Assembly (NCBI GenBank): GCA_910586585.1
Contig: CAJUKA010000063.1
Location: 1 to 24,862 of the forward strand
Length of the DNA: 24,862 bases
From: an uncultured Lachnospiraceae bacterium
Lineage (GTDB): Bacteria; Bacillota; Clostridia; Lachnospirales; Lachnospiraceae
Direction: 5' to 3'
The number at the start of each line of letters is the position of its first letter. Positions within the stretch are counted from its first letter, which is position 1. Of this stretch, positions 1 to 6,433 are shown one piece after another. A model generated the notes under the pieces. That model made no database searches and had not been told where the DNA came from. It worked only from the letters and a program-made list of their open reading frames with translations. Position numbers and translations under genes: made by a program.

Positions 1-37
1 TCTATAAGCCTATTTTTTAGACTCAGTTTTTTCATAG

Positions 38-68
38 ATTACTTGACACTACCTTGTCGGAAGGTCAA
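38..68 (-). promoter_or_regulatory. MerR-type promoter/operator pointing left
   Basis: On the minus strand a -35 box TTGACC (63-68) is separated by 19 bases from AGTAAT (38-43). The long spacer holds the dyad ACCTT-GTCGG-AAGGT (51-65). A 19-base spacer with an ACCTT/AAGGT dyad is the hallmark of promoters activated by MerR-family regulators such as CueR, ZntR and TipA. It would drive a gene left of the window. The -10 box is weak (4 of 6 matches), as is usual for activator-dependent promoters. The function is inferred; no MerR gene is visible here. Confidence 0.5.
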
Positions 69-231
69 ACAACTATTACTATTTTACTATTAACTCAATC
101 TATTGTCTAACCCGAACACGCAATTAAAGTTAAACAAATGTTTATTGCATTTGTGCAAAACAGTGTCAAAAAAATGCGCTTTTTGTTTTTATATAGTATA
201 TATTCGCAATTTTCTTTGGACGCCCGTGTGC
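69..231. other. AT-rich intergenic stretch
   Basis: No convincing gene is present. Any small reading frame here lacks a ribosome binding site. The only structure seen is a short inverted repeat, ACAAATG/CATTTGT, around 136-157. Confidence 0.6.
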
Positions 232-265
232 ATAAAAAAATTGAGTGCGCTAACCACTCAATTTT
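232..265 (-). terminator. Intrinsic terminator of the metal-efflux operon
   Basis: A perfect 11-bp stem, AAAATTGAGTG/CACTCAATTTT (237-247 and 255-265), has a 7-base loop and is followed on the minus strand by a T run. The stop codon of the dehydrogenase-like gene lies inside the stem. Confidence 0.85.
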
Positions 266-1322
266 CTACTAATACCTTATTTAATATAGCATCTTCCATG
301 ATGATGCGTTTGGCAGCTTCCCGGTACTTCTCCTCGTGAAGATACGTATGCCTGTGCGGCTTGATTGACGGCGCCATATCAACTGCCTTGCAAAAGTCTT
401 CCTTTTTCATAGCCAATGTCTCTGCATATTTCCAGAATCCAGTCTCTGTGAGCACTGTGTTGATACGTACATACCGATGATCCTGCACAACGCTCATGAT
501 ATAAGTCGCAATCCCTACCTGAATACCATGAAGCTGCGGATTCTCCAAAATTTTATCCAGCGCATGAGAAATCAAATGCTCGCTGCCGCTTGTTGGCGCA
601 CTGCTTCCCGCAATTTCATTTGCTATTCCGCTCATAGAAAGCGAATCAAGCAATTCCTTCAAAAAAAGTTCGTCCTTTATGCTCTGATAAGGAGTCCGCA
701 CAAAACTATTCACTGCTTTCTTAGCAATCATAACCGCAAAATCATTGACTTGTGCAGCTCCATGCTCTGCTTCATAAATCCAGTCATAAACTGCTGTAAT
801 CTTGGACAGCATATCACCAATACCAGAATAAATAAACCGTTCTGGTGCAGTGCGAATTATCTCAGTATCCACAATAATGCCATAAGCAAGTCTTGCTGGC
901 ACAGAATTTCTCCTGTTTTCTACAATCAGTGACGCACTGGCGCTTGAAAACCCATCGCTCGAACTTGAAGTCGGCACACTGATAAATGGTAAATTTTTCA
1001 AGAAAGCTGCGTACTTTCCAGCGTCAATCACCTTTCCGCCGCCAACGGCAATGACTGCCTGCGTTTGGTTTGGTATCGAAAAAGCCATGGAAATAATGTC
1101 GTCTATCACAACAGTATCAATCTCCCGATATTCAAGAACATGGATTCCTTCTGCTTTCAAAGATTCCATAACCTTCGTCCCAAACAAATCAATTAACCCG
1201 TTTCCGAAGTAAATAATAACCTGACAAAATGATGCTTCTTTCAAATAACTTCCTATATTGTCAAGCGCTCCTTTTCCAACCTTCAAAATTGCAGGAATTT
1301 CTATACTGCTCGCGTTTCTCAT
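258..1322 (-). CDS. Glycerol-1-phosphate dehydrogenase-like, iron-containing ADH family
   Basis: This 354-residue protein has the fold markers of the glycerol-1-phosphate/glycerol dehydrogenase family (EgsA/AraM and GldA). The nucleotide-binding GGGKVID is at residues 94-100 and a PTSSSSDGFSS loop at about 117-127. The likely metal ligands are D170 (in GIGD), H249 (in SEHL) and H265 (in LHG). Known relatives reduce dihydroxyacetone phosphate or oxidise glycerol using NAD(P) and Zn or Ni. The exact substrate cannot be read from the sequence. The ATG start is preceded by AGGAG at a 9-base spacing. It is the last gene of the metal-efflux operon, 17 bases after the ATPase, which is an odd partner. 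It may be simple read-through, or the enzyme may benefit from metal-linked regulation. The family assignment is firm. Confidence 0.85.
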   Translation of the reverse strand: MRNASSIEIPAILKVGKGALDNIGSYLKEASFCQVIIYFGNGLIDLFGTKVMESLKAEGIHVLEYREIDTVVIDDIISMAFSIPNQTQAVIAVGGGKVIDAGKYAAFLKNLPFISVPTSSSSDGFSSASASLIVENRRNSVPARLAYGIIVDTEIIRTAPERFIYSGIGDMLSKITAVYDWIYEAEHGAAQVNDFAVMIAKKAVNSFVRTPYQSIKDELFLKELLDSLSMSGIANEIAGSSAPTSGSEHLISHALDKILENPQLHGIQVGIATYIMSVVQDHRYVRINTVLTETGFWKYAETLAMKKEDFCKAVDMAPSIKPHRHTYLHEEKYREAAKRIIMEDAILNKVLVEN

Positions 1323-1339
1323 TGCATTTTGCTCCTCTT

Positions 1340-3211
1340 TTACTTTTCATTATATTTCAGTGCCCTTGTTGCATTTAATACAGCAATAATCATCACTCCG
1401 ACATCAGCAAAAATTGCCCACCACATATTGACAAAACCAATTGCCCCAAGTCCGAGACATGCAAATTTTATCACAAGTGCAAACACAATATTTTGATGTA
1501 CAATGCGAAGCGTTTTTCTTGATATATTTATTGCAGTCGCTATTTTAGCCGGGTCATCATCCATCAATACAATGTCAGCCGCTTCTATTGCTGCATCTGA
1601 TCCAAGCGCCCCCATTGCTATCCCAAGATCCGCTCTGGAAAGTACTGGCGCATCATTAATCCCATCGCCCACAAAAGCAAGCTTCTCCTTTGTCCCTTTT
1701 GCTGTCAAAAGATATTCTACTTCTGTGACCTTATCCGCTGGCAGCAGCTCACTTTTCACCACGTCCACGCCAAGTTCTGACGCTACTGCTTCTGCTACCG
1801 GTTTCGTATCTCCTGTCAGCATTACCACCTGCTTAACACCTGCCGCCTTCAACCCTGCTATGGCAGATTTTGCATTTGGCTTCACAATATCCGAAATCAG
1901 AATATACCCTGCATAATTTCCGTCGATTGCCACATGAACCTCAGTTCCTATTTTTTGTGGTGCCGCATAAGATATCCCCAGCATTTTCATGAGTTTCGTA
2001 TTTCCTGCCGATACCTTTTTCCCATCAATGACAGCCGATACCCCATGTCCGCTGCGCTCTTCCACCTCAGACACCCTCGATGTGTCAATTGGTTTTCCAT
2101 AGGCTTCTTTCAAACTTCTGCTAATCGGGTGATTCGAATAACTCTCCGCATATGCCGCTGTCTCAAGAAGTTCCTCATTAGATAACCATGTTTCTGCTTC
2201 TACATGCGTCACCTCAAACACGCCTTTTGTTAGTGTCCCTGTCTTATCGCATACGACATATTTGGTTTGTGAAAGCGCTTCTAGGTAATTCGATCCTTTT
2301 ACGAGCACTCCTTTGGAAGAAGCACCGCCAATACCGCCAAAAAAGCTTAATGGTATCGATATCACAAGCGCGCATGGACAACTAATCACAAGTGTTGTAA
2401 GCGCTCTGATAATCCACTGGGACCAGTCTGCCGGATTTCCTATCAAAAGATTGATAATAGGGGGTAAAATAGCAAGTACCAATGCACCAATGCAAACTGC
2501 CGGCGTATAATATCTTGCAAATCTGGTAATAAAATTCTCTGATTTTGACTTCTTCATACTGGAATTCTCTACCAAATCCAATATTTTAGATACAGTGGAT
2601 TCTCCAAATACTTTTGTTGTCTCTATACGCAGCAGTCCTGACAAATTGACGCATCCGCTAATAACCGCATCGCCTTCTATAACCTCTCTTGGAAGACTCT
2701 CTCCAGTAAGTGCACTTGTGTTTAATGTTGAATTTCCGCTTATGATTACCCCATCTATTGGCACTTTTTCTCCAGGCTGTACCACAATAACCGTTCCTAT
2801 TTCAACATCGTCGGGGTCAACCTGTTCCAGTTCACCATCTATTTCAATGTTTGCATAATCTGGGCGAATATCCATCAGTGCTGATATATTTCTGCGGCTT
2901 TTGCCAACTGCATAGCTCTGAAAAAGCTCTCCGATTTGATAAAAAAGCATTACTGCTGTACCTTCTATATACTCTCCAAGTATAATAGCGCCTACGGTGG
3001 CAAGCGCCATCAAAAAATTTTCGTCAAATACTTGCCCATTTACAATTCCAAGAACTGCTTTTCTCAAGATATCATATCCAATAATCAAATATGGAATCAG
3101 AAAAAGCGCAAATTTTAAATATTGGTTTTCTACTGGAATCAAACAAAATAGAAGTACCAAAACTGCTGAGACAAGGATTCTGCTTAATACTTTCTTTTGC
3201 TTTTTACTCAT
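1340..3211 (-). CDS. cadA: Heavy-metal P1B-type ATPase (Zn/Cd/Pb exporter)
   Basis: This 623-residue membrane pump exports divalent soft metals using ATP. All core motifs are present: TGES at 169-172 (actuator), CPC at 278-280 in the metal-transport helix, the phosphorylated Asp in DKTGT at 322-326, HP at 361-362 (nucleotide domain) and GDGIND at 515-520 (hinge). The CPC motif plus the late transmembrane pair matches the CadA/ZntA (P1B-2) class rather than the copper pumps. The usual N-terminal HMA metal-binding domain is absent and is instead encoded by the separate small gene upstream. The start has an AAGGG-type ribosome binding site. It is co-directional with an ArsR repressor whose predicted metal site is of the zinc type, so Zn(II), with Cd(II) as a toxic substrate, is the most likely cargo. 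The metal specificity is inference. Confidence 0.93.
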   Translation of the reverse strand: MSKKQKKVLSRILVSAVLVLLFCLIPVENQYLKFALFLIPYLIIGYDILRKAVLGIVNGQVFDENFLMALATVGAIILGEYIEGTAVMLFYQIGELFQSYAVGKSRRNISALMDIRPDYANIEIDGELEQVDPDDVEIGTVIVVQPGEKVPIDGVIISGNSTLNTSALTGESLPREVIEGDAVISGCVNLSGLLRIETTKVFGESTVSKILDLVENSSMKKSKSENFITRFARYYTPAVCIGALVLAILPPIINLLIGNPADWSQWIIRALTTLVISCPCALVISIPLSFFGGIGGASSKGVLVKGSNYLEALSQTKYVVCDKTGTLTKGVFEVTHVEAETWLSNEELLETAAYAESYSNHPISRSLKEAYGKPIDTSRVSEVEERSGHGVSAVIDGKKVSAGNTKLMKMLGISYAAPQKIGTEVHVAIDGNYAGYILISDIVKPNAKSAIAGLKAAGVKQVVMLTGDTKPVAEAVASELGVDVVKSELLPADKVTEVEYLLTAKGTKEKLAFVGDGINDAPVLSRADLGIAMGALGSDAAIEAADIVLMDDDPAKIATAINISRKTLRIVHQNIVFALVIKFACLGLGAIGFVNMWWAIFADVGVMIIAVLNATRALKYNEK

Positions 3212-3256
3212 TTTCTCACACCCTTTTTCCTACACAACGCTATTAAAATATTACAA

Positions 3257-3287
3257 AGTGGCTTCTGCATCCGTTTGCAGCGCCACT
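3257..3287 (-). other. Intercistronic hairpin between HMA gene and ATPase
   Basis: The 89-base gap contains an inverted repeat with outer arms AGTGGC/GCCACT (3257-3262, 3282-3287) and inner arms CTGC/GCAG, closing an 8-base loop. No strong T run follows on the minus strand. It is therefore more likely a weak attenuator or mRNA-processing/stability hairpin than a full terminator. It could set the ratio of small HMA protein to pump. That role is inferred. Confidence 0.5.
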
Positions 3288-3300
3288 CTGTTCTGATTTC

Positions 3301-3519
3301 TCAGCAAAAGATCTCACAGTCTGATTCTACTTTTTTGCAATTTTTTACCACTTCTGCCATAACGGATGCCTCGTCAGCACCTTCTTCAAACTCGATTTTC
3401 ATCTTCTGCGGCATAAATGCAACCGTTGCCTCTTTCACTCCTTCTGTTTTCTTTGCTGCTTCCTCCATCTTTGCTGCACATGCGGCGCAGTCTACTTCAA
3501 TCTTGTAAGTCTTTTTCAT
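3301..3519 (-). CDS. Stand-alone HMA-domain metal-binding protein
   Basis: This is a 72-residue soluble protein made of a single HMA (ferredoxin-like) domain. The metal-binding CAAC is at residues 11-14 in the first loop. In related systems this domain is fused to the N-terminus of the P1B ATPase. Here it is a separate polypeptide encoded just before the pump, so it probably acts as a metallochaperone or detached regulatory domain. An unusual feature is three further Cys residues near the C-terminus (C61, C68, C72), ending CEIFC, which could form a second metal site. It starts with ATG behind GGAAG, shortly after the ArsR stop. Its partner and metal are inferred from the neighbourhood. Confidence 0.85.
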   Translation of the reverse strand: MKKTYKIEVDCAACAAKMEEAAKKTEGVKEATVAFMPQKMKIEFEEGADEASVMAEVVKNCKKVESDCEIFC

Positions 3520-3537
3520 GTTAATTCTTCCTTTCCT

Positions 3538-3840
3538 TTAATCTTCCAATACATGTTCCATACCGATACGGATTATCTCTGACACATGCTCATCCGCGAT
3601 AGAATAATAAATACTCTTGCCATCACGTTTGGTTTTCACAAGCTTACTTTGTTTCAGAAGCGCCAACTGATGACTTACCCCTGACTGTGTCATATTTAGC
3701 CGCTCGGCAATATCGCCCACACACATCTCTTCCTGATCCATAAGCAATGAAAGAATTGTGAGTCTGGTGAAATCCCCAAATATTTTAAATACTGATGCTA
3801 AATCCTGCATTGTTTCTGTTGTGTTTCTTGTATCTTTCAC
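3538..3840 (-). CDS. ArsR/SmtB-family metal-responsive repressor
   Basis: This 100-residue winged-helix regulator begins the efflux operon. The recognition helix region reads MTQSGVSHQLALLKQSKLV (about 50-68), typical of ArsR/SmtB proteins. The C-terminal helix carries D83, H85, H96 and E99, spaced as in the alpha-5 zinc site of SmtB/CzrA. The alpha-3 Cys box of CadC (CVC) is incomplete here: MCVG with only C40. By comparison with those families it should sense Zn(II)/Co(II) rather than Cd/Pb, releasing DNA when metal binds. A palindrome overlapping its promoter (3890-3911) is the probable operator, giving autoregulation of the whole operon. The family is sure; the metal is inferred from ligand pattern. 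Confidence 0.92.
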   Translation of the reverse strand: MKDTRNTTETMQDLASVFKIFGDFTRLTILSLLMDQEEMCVGDIAERLNMTQSGVSHQLALLKQSKLVKTKRDGKSIYYSIADEHVSEIIRIGMEHVLED

Positions 3841-3889
3841 ACGGTCACTTCCTTTCTCAAATGTTAGAGGATACGGTGTTTTGTTTTAT

Positions 3890-3927
3890 TATATGAACAT
3901 TTAATCATATATTCACTTATTTGTCAA
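3890..3927 (-). promoter_or_regulatory. Promoter and ArsR operator of the metal-efflux operon
   Basis: The minus strand shows TTGACA (3922-3927), a 17-base spacer and TTAAAT (3899-3904). The inverted repeat TATATGA-N8-TCATATA (3890-3911) covers the -10 box and its downstream edge. Its half-sites resemble the ATATGAA-type sites of SmtB/NmtR repressors. The -35 box falls inside the terminator of the preceding reductase gene, so the two units are packed with no spare DNA. Confidence 0.7.
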
Positions 3928-3972
3928 GAAAAAATCCCGAAAAAAAAATTTTTTTCAGGATTTATTTCTTGA
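3924..3972 (-). terminator. Terminator of the ahpC-reductase operon
   Basis: Just after the reductase stop, the minus strand carries an A-rich arm reading AAATCCTGAAAAAAA and a complementary TTTTTTTCGGGATTT arm (core 3933-3963), paired throughout with one G-U. The stem is followed by TTTCTTG. Outer TCAAGAAA/TTTCTTGA bases extend the stem. The distal side includes the -35 box of the next operon. Confidence 0.75.
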
Positions 3973-3985
3973 TATTATAAAACAA

Positions 3986-5635
3986 CTATAGTATTTCCAG
4001 CAATTCTTCCACATTTTTCTTGCCAAAAATTACTTTCTCATCATTAATTATCATACAGGGCACACTCATAACATTGTATTTCTCTTTTAAATCCGGAAAA
4101 TGCGGCAAGTCAAACATTTCTGCACTAACATGCGCCGAATCCGCAGCAATTTTCTGTGCCGCCATGACCGATTCCGGACACATTGTGCAAGTTAATGAAA
4201 CCAAAATCTTAATATTTTTATCTGCCGAAAGCGCTTTTATTTTCGCACTTGTCTGATTATCCAGCTCCTGTCCCGGCCCTGCCACATTATACAATGCAAT
4301 AACAAAAGAATTGAATTCATGCCCTCCTGGCACACCATGAAAATAGATTCCACTGCTTTTCCCATTCTGATCCAATATCTCAATCGCAGGCACTCTAATA
4401 TCAGACGCAGCCTCTGTTTTTGACGCTTCTGCCCATGTCACTTTGTCGGTAATCCCTGTAAATTCATTTAAAAATCCGCGGATTTCTCCAGAAAGAGAAC
4501 TTTCATCAAGCCACGCTCTTACTGCAACAGAAGATGCAAATTTTGAAAAAACACTCTCTAACTGCTGACGGATTTCATTGCTGATAAAGCCTTCTCCCTT
4601 TGTAAAATAATCCTTTCTGTCAGAAACTCCCTGTTCCTGTCCTTTCGTCTTTTTTGCAGGTTCTTGATACAAGTCTGGAATTTTTCGCCTTGCATGAATA
4701 TCTGACACAATACGTTCTAGGGATGTTGCTGCAATCGCTCCATCTGCAACGGCTGTCACCACCTGCCTTAAGTTTTTGACACATACATCACCTGCTGCAA
4801 ATACACCTGGAATATTAGTTTGTCTGTTGATATCTGTCACCAGATATCTTTGCTCATTGCGCTCTATGCATTCTGGTATCCACTCCGTATTGGGCACATA
4901 TCCTGCAAACACAAAAATTCCAAATGTACTGTCCTGGGGTGCATCATAACGCCACTGTTTTCCTGTGACATTGTTTTGAAAGACAGCATACTTTAGTGCC
5001 TGTTCACCGCCTGCCTCTATGATTTCTGTCTCAAAAATGGTTTCAATATTATCATAATCCTTTAATTTGTCGGACACGGTTTTTGCACACGTAAAGTCAG
5101 GTTCCCGTACTACCATGGTCACTTTTTTGGCATATTTCGTTAGAAAAATACCCTCTTCTACTGCCGCAAATCCTCCACCAATGATAAAAACTTCCTTTCC
5201 TGTAAAAAATTCTCCATCACAGGTGGCACAATATGCCACGCCTCTTCCTTGAAATTCTTTTTCTCCCTTAAATCCAAGCTTTCTGGGATTTGCACCTGGC
5301 GCAAGTATCACACCAAGCGCTTCATACTCTCCTTTTGTAGTGCGAAGTAGTTTAATATCTTTTTGCAGCTCCATATCCAATACTTCTGCTATGGCAAATT
5401 CTGCCCCAAATCCTTCCGCTTGCACACGCATATGCTCTGTCAGCTCTTTTCCTCCTGACTGTTCTACGCCGGGATAATTGACAATCTCAGAGGTTATGCT
5501 AATCTGTCCGCCAATGCCGCTTTTGTCCAGTACAAGCACTTTATATTTTGCTCTTGCTGCATAGATTGCGGCAGACAGGCCCGCTGGCCCCGCGCCTACC
5601 ACAATCACATCATATAGTCTCTCCTGTGTTTCCAT
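3986..5635 (-). CDS. ahpF: AhpF-like flavoprotein reductase with C-terminal thioredoxin-fold module
   Basis: This 549-residue protein should pass electrons from NAD(P)H through FAD and two disulfides to the peroxiredoxin encoded just upstream. Residues 1-310 are a thioredoxin-reductase core: FAD-binding GAGPAG at 14-19, redox pair CATC at 136-139, NAD(P)H-binding GGGFAA at 153-158 and the second FAD motif around 277-284 (VFAAGDV). A linker of about 30 residues leads to 350-549, a tandem thioredoxin-fold module with CTMC at 483-486 and the cis-Pro motif SVPC. In classical AhpF this module is at the N-terminus, so the domain order here is permuted. It lies 8 bases after ahpC in one operon and ends at a terminator. 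Annotation pipelines may call it thioredoxin reductase. The AhpF role is inferred from domains and pairing. Confidence 0.88.
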   Translation of the reverse strand: METQERLYDVIVVGAGPAGLSAAIYAARAKYKVLVLDKSGIGGQISITSEIVNYPGVEQSGGKELTEHMRVQAEGFGAEFAIAEVLDMELQKDIKLLRTTKGEYEALGVILAPGANPRKLGFKGEKEFQGRGVAYCATCDGEFFTGKEVFIIGGGFAAVEEGIFLTKYAKKVTMVVREPDFTCAKTVSDKLKDYDNIETIFETEIIEAGGEQALKYAVFQNNVTGKQWRYDAPQDSTFGIFVFAGYVPNTEWIPECIERNEQRYLVTDINRQTNIPGVFAAGDVCVKNLRQVVTAVADGAIAATSLERIVSDIHARRKIPDLYQEPAKKTKGQEQGVSDRKDYFTKGEGFISNEIRQQLESVFSKFASSVAVRAWLDESSLSGEIRGFLNEFTGITDKVTWAEASKTEAASDIRVPAIEILDQNGKSSGIYFHGVPGGHEFNSFVIALYNVAGPGQELDNQTSAKIKALSADKNIKILVSLTCTMCPESVMAAQKIAADSAHVSAEMFDLPHFPDLKEKYNVMSVPCMIINDEKVIFGKKNVEELLEIL

Positions 5636-5643
5636 CTGCCCAC

Positions 5644-6207
5644 CTATAACAGCCCTACTAAATCAAGACTTGGCTTTAATGTCTCAGCTCCTGGCTGCCA
5701 TTTTGCAGGGCATACCTGATCGCCGTGCTCTGCGACAAACTGCGATGCCTGTACACGGCGAAACAGCTCCTCTGCATTTCGTCCTACATTGCCCGCGATA
5801 ACTTCATAAGCCACAATCTTGCCTTCTGGATTCACAATAAAGCTTCCTCTCTCTGCAATACCGTCCTCCTCAATCATCACATCAAAGCCTCTGGCAAGGA
5901 CTGCCGTAGGGTCTGCAAGCATTGGATATTGAATTTTCTGAATTGTTTTGGATACATCATGCCATGCTTTATGAACAAAATGTGTATCACAGGATACGCT
6001 GTAGATCTCACAGCCTATCTTCTTAAAATCTTCATATTTGTTCGCCAAATCCTCAAGCTCTGTCGGACACACAAAGGTAAAATCGGCCGGATAGAAAAAG
6101 AATACACTCCACTTTCCAAGAACATCTTTCTTTGTTATCTCTTGAAATTCATTTTTTACAAATGCCTGAACCTTAAAATCTACAATTTCCTGATGAATTA
6201 ATGACAT
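5644..6207 (-). CDS. ahpC: Alkyl hydroperoxide reductase, 2-Cys peroxiredoxin
   Basis: This 187-residue peroxiredoxin reduces hydrogen peroxide and organic peroxides in the cytoplasm. The peroxidatic Cys is C47 in FTFVCPTE. The resolving Cys is C166 in DQVCPAKW, and both contexts are diagnostic of the AhpC/Prx1 class. Its length is normal for the family. Translation starts at an ATG behind a full AAGGAGG and a T7 spacer. The reductase gene follows 8 bases downstream, forming the usual AhpC-AhpF pair. The ribosome binding site is predicted to be sequestered in the leader RNA (6209-6290), suggesting control at translation or early termination. No good PerR box was seen. Confidence 0.97.
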   Translation of the reverse strand: MSLIHQEIVDFKVQAFVKNEFQEITKKDVLGKWSVFFFYPADFTFVCPTELEDLANKYEDFKKIGCEIYSVSCDTHFVHKAWHDVSKTIQKIQYPMLADPTAVLARGFDVMIEEDGIAERGSFIVNPEGKIVAYEVIAGNVGRNAEELFRRVQASQFVAEHGDQVCPAKWQPGAETLKPSLDLVGLL

Positions 6208-6208
6208 A

Positions 6209-6290
6209 AAAAAATCCTCCTTAAAATTTTCGGTATGGTATAGCGTAACCCGTTTGAATGCAAACCATACCCAGCTAAGGAGAATTTTTT
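6209..6290 (-). promoter_or_regulatory. ahpC leader hairpin sequestering the ribosome binding site
   Basis: On the minus-strand RNA, AAAAAAUUCUCCUU (6290-6277) pairs with AAGGAGGAUUUUUU (6222-6209) over 14 pairs, one being G-U. This covers the whole Shine-Dalgarno sequence. A second perfect 8-bp stem, GGUAUGGU/ACCAUACC (6264-6271, 6232-6239), stacks inside with a 24-base loop. The 3' arm runs into seven U residues directly before the AUG, so the same fold also resembles an intrinsic terminator. This suggests a switch acting on translation or elongation. I do not recognise it as a named riboswitch class. Confidence 0.6.
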
Positions 6291-6380
6291 ATAACTTTTT
6301 TCATTCTTTATACAGACAACTAAATTCTTAAGTGATTGCAGGTGGCAGCCACATCTTAATATTTTTCTCATTTCTTTTCA

Positions 6381-6423
6381 GGACGAGAGCTGTTTGTTTC
6401 GTGTTACCACCCTAAGTCCACCT
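6381..6423 (-). ncRNA. T-box 3'-end fragment (antiterminator remnant)
   Basis: The minus strand reads AGGGTGGTAACACG (6400-6413). This closely matches the universally conserved T-box sequence AGGGTGGNACCGCG, which pairs with the tRNA acceptor end. It is followed after 10 bases by CTCTCGTCC (6381-6389), the typical start of the T-box terminator stem. Stem I and the specifier loop cannot be present, because the histidine kinase stop lies only about 10 bases upstream. The complementary GGACGAGAG arm and T run are also missing. It is therefore probably a relic of a T-box that once controlled an aminoacyl-tRNA synthetase or amino-acid gene. Confidence 0.5.
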
Positions 6424-6433
6424 ATTCGGTTTT

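Noticed and set aside
477..932. Long plus-strand ORF opposite the dehydrogenase
   Set aside because: Shadow of a clear minus-strand gene with conserved motifs; composition not protein-like.
6301..6345. PerR-type box upstream of ahpC
   Set aside because: The best candidate, ACTTAAG-A-ATTTAGT, matches only 5 of 7 in each arm and poorly fits TTATAATnATTATAA.
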